Origin: Desulfobacteraceae bacterium
Lineage (GTDB): Bacteria > Desulfobacterota > Desulfobacteria > Desulfobacterales > Desulfosarcinaceae
Assembly: GCA_027025615.1 (NCBI GenBank)
Contig: JALVQM010000262.1
Location: 1-14,649 of the forward strand
DNA length: 14,649 bases
Direction: 5' to 3'
How positions within the stretch are numbered: position 1 is the stretch's first letter; every line of letters begins with the position of its first letter. The notes beneath the pieces were generated by a model. That model ran no database searches. It was not told where the DNA came from and worked only from the letters and a program-made list of their open reading frames with translations. The position numbers and the translations under genes were made by a program. Below are positions 13,964-14,649 of this stretch, piece after piece.

Positions 13964-13993
13964 AAAAAAGAGGGGAGCATCCCCTCTTTTTTT
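13964..13993. terminator. Bidirectional rho-independent terminator between yebC and the binding-protein gene
   Basis: GAGGGGA (13970-13976) pairs with TCCCCTC (13980-13986) around a GCA loop. It is flanked by six A on the left and seven T on the right, so it serves yebC on the plus strand and the convergent binding-protein gene on the minus strand. Confidence 0.92.
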
Positions 13994-14019
13994 AATCTAA
14001 CTGTAACCCATCAAGATTG

Positions 14020-14649
14020 TCAGGGAAGCTTGTCAATCCAGTCAGTATTTTCAATCCATTTCATCTTCAATTTGACCAGCTGATCAGAGCCTTCCATGGT
14101 AGACAAGAAGTTGTTGACCCAATTCAGAAAGTGAACGTCTCCCGGCGGAAGAGCAATTCCCAGGGGCTCGTATGTAAAAGGTGTAATCACGGCCACAAAA
14201 CCTGCGTCCGGATTCCTCACAAGTGCAAGCAGGCAGGCATGATAGTCTGCCACCATGGCATCGGCACGGTTGCTAAGAACCATCGCCACCGCATCTTCAT
14301 AAGACTTGGCAGTATAAAGCTGGGCCTTGGGCATAAGGTTTTTTACCATGTCTTGACTGGTGGATCCTTCCAGAACTACAAAAGAATAATCCGGGCTGTT
14401 GAGCTTGGCCGGGTCATGACTATAGCCGATGGTCGATTTTTTAGTCAAACAAGCCTTGCCGGTAATATGATACGGCCCGGCAAACTCTACTTCCATATTT
14501 CTTTCAGGTGTAATGGTCATGCCTGAAATAACCATGTCCACTTCACCCTTTTTCAAAGCTGGCAAAAGCTGATTGAAGTCTTTTTTAACCAGCGACAACT
14601 CGACCCCCATGGCACTTGCCATGTAACGGGCCAGGTCAATGTCGAACCC
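14020..14649 (-). CDS. Family-3 (amino-acid type) extracellular solute-binding protein, C-terminal part; runs off right edge
   Basis: The frame is open from the window edge to the stop at 14020, giving 209 residues. The N-terminus with its signal peptide lies outside. It starts GFDIDLARYMASAMG, then has FNQLLPALKKGEVDMVISGMTITPERNMEVEFAGPY, the classic core of polar amino-acid ABC binding proteins, followed by the hinge and EGSTSQDMVKNLMPKA. It ends at WIENTDWIDKLP without a transmembrane, lytic or kinase domain, so it is a stand-alone binding protein. The ligand (probably an amino acid or similar) is not determined. An ATG at 14622 is internal. It converges on yebC and shares its terminator; permease and ATPase genes would be expected to the right. 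Confidence 0.88.
   Translation of the reverse strand, partial: GFDIDLARYMASAMGVELSLVKKDFNQLLPALKKGEVDMVISGMTITPERNMEVEFAGPYHITGKACLTKKSTIGYSHDPAKLNSPDYSFVVLEGSTSQDMVKNLMPKAQLYTAKSYEDAVAMVLSNRADAMVADYHACLLALVRNPDAGFVAVITPFTYEPLGIALPPGDVHFLNWVNNFLSTMEGSDQLVKLKMKWIENTDWIDKLP

Overview
The window looks like chromosomal DNA from a Gram-negative, probably anaerobic bacterium. Desulfobacterota (the former Deltaproteobacteria) is my best guess. It rests on a TRAP transporter with a secreted binding protein, an MltB-type lytic transglycosylase, a ZraP-like periplasmic metal protein behind a good sigma-54 promoter site, an RrmJ/RlmE methyltransferase, and a tRNA gene with encoded CCA. No marker gene fixes the taxon, so this is inference.

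Layout. (1) Positions 1-6070, all minus strand: a catabolic operon. Its order is a GntR/FCD regulator, TRAP binding protein (DctP), small permease (DctQ), large permease (DctM), a creatininase-family amidohydrolase and the N-terminal 502 residues of an OPLAH-type 5-oxoprolinase that runs off the left edge. Genes are tightly packed (TGATG overlap at 3611; 9 and 12 bp gaps). A near-consensus sigma-70 promoter carrying an inverted repeat in its spacer lies in front of the regulator. The simplest reading is uptake and ring opening of a cyclic amide such as 5-oxoproline. (2) 6158-7601, minus: two adjacent CBS-domain proteins (four and two CBS domains) with their own promoter. (3) 7602-8188: no convincing protein gene, but a compact, highly foldable block ending in an intrinsic terminator on the minus strand, which is a candidate structured RNA. 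(4) 8189-9274, minus: a ZraP/Spy-like periplasmic protein and a SHOCT-domain membrane protein, with a sigma-54 site and a perfect palindrome upstream. (5) 9529-9723, minus: tRNA-Glu(CTC) with promoter and terminator. (6) 9765-10885, minus: an MltB-like lytic transglycosylase coupled to a small PLDc_N membrane protein. (7) 11109-13934, plus: radA, rlmE and yebC, ordinary housekeeping genes, closed by a strong bidirectional terminator at 13964-13993. (8) 14020-14649, minus: the C-terminal part of a family-3 solute-binding protein that runs off the right edge.

Most of the window is recognisable. The least explained parts are the structured RNA candidate at 7645-7830, the CxxC-bearing CBS pair beside it, the sigma-54-driven metal-stress-type genes, and the combination of creatininase and 5-oxoprolinase behind one TRAP transporter. 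I found no CRISPR array, insertion sequence or phage gene.
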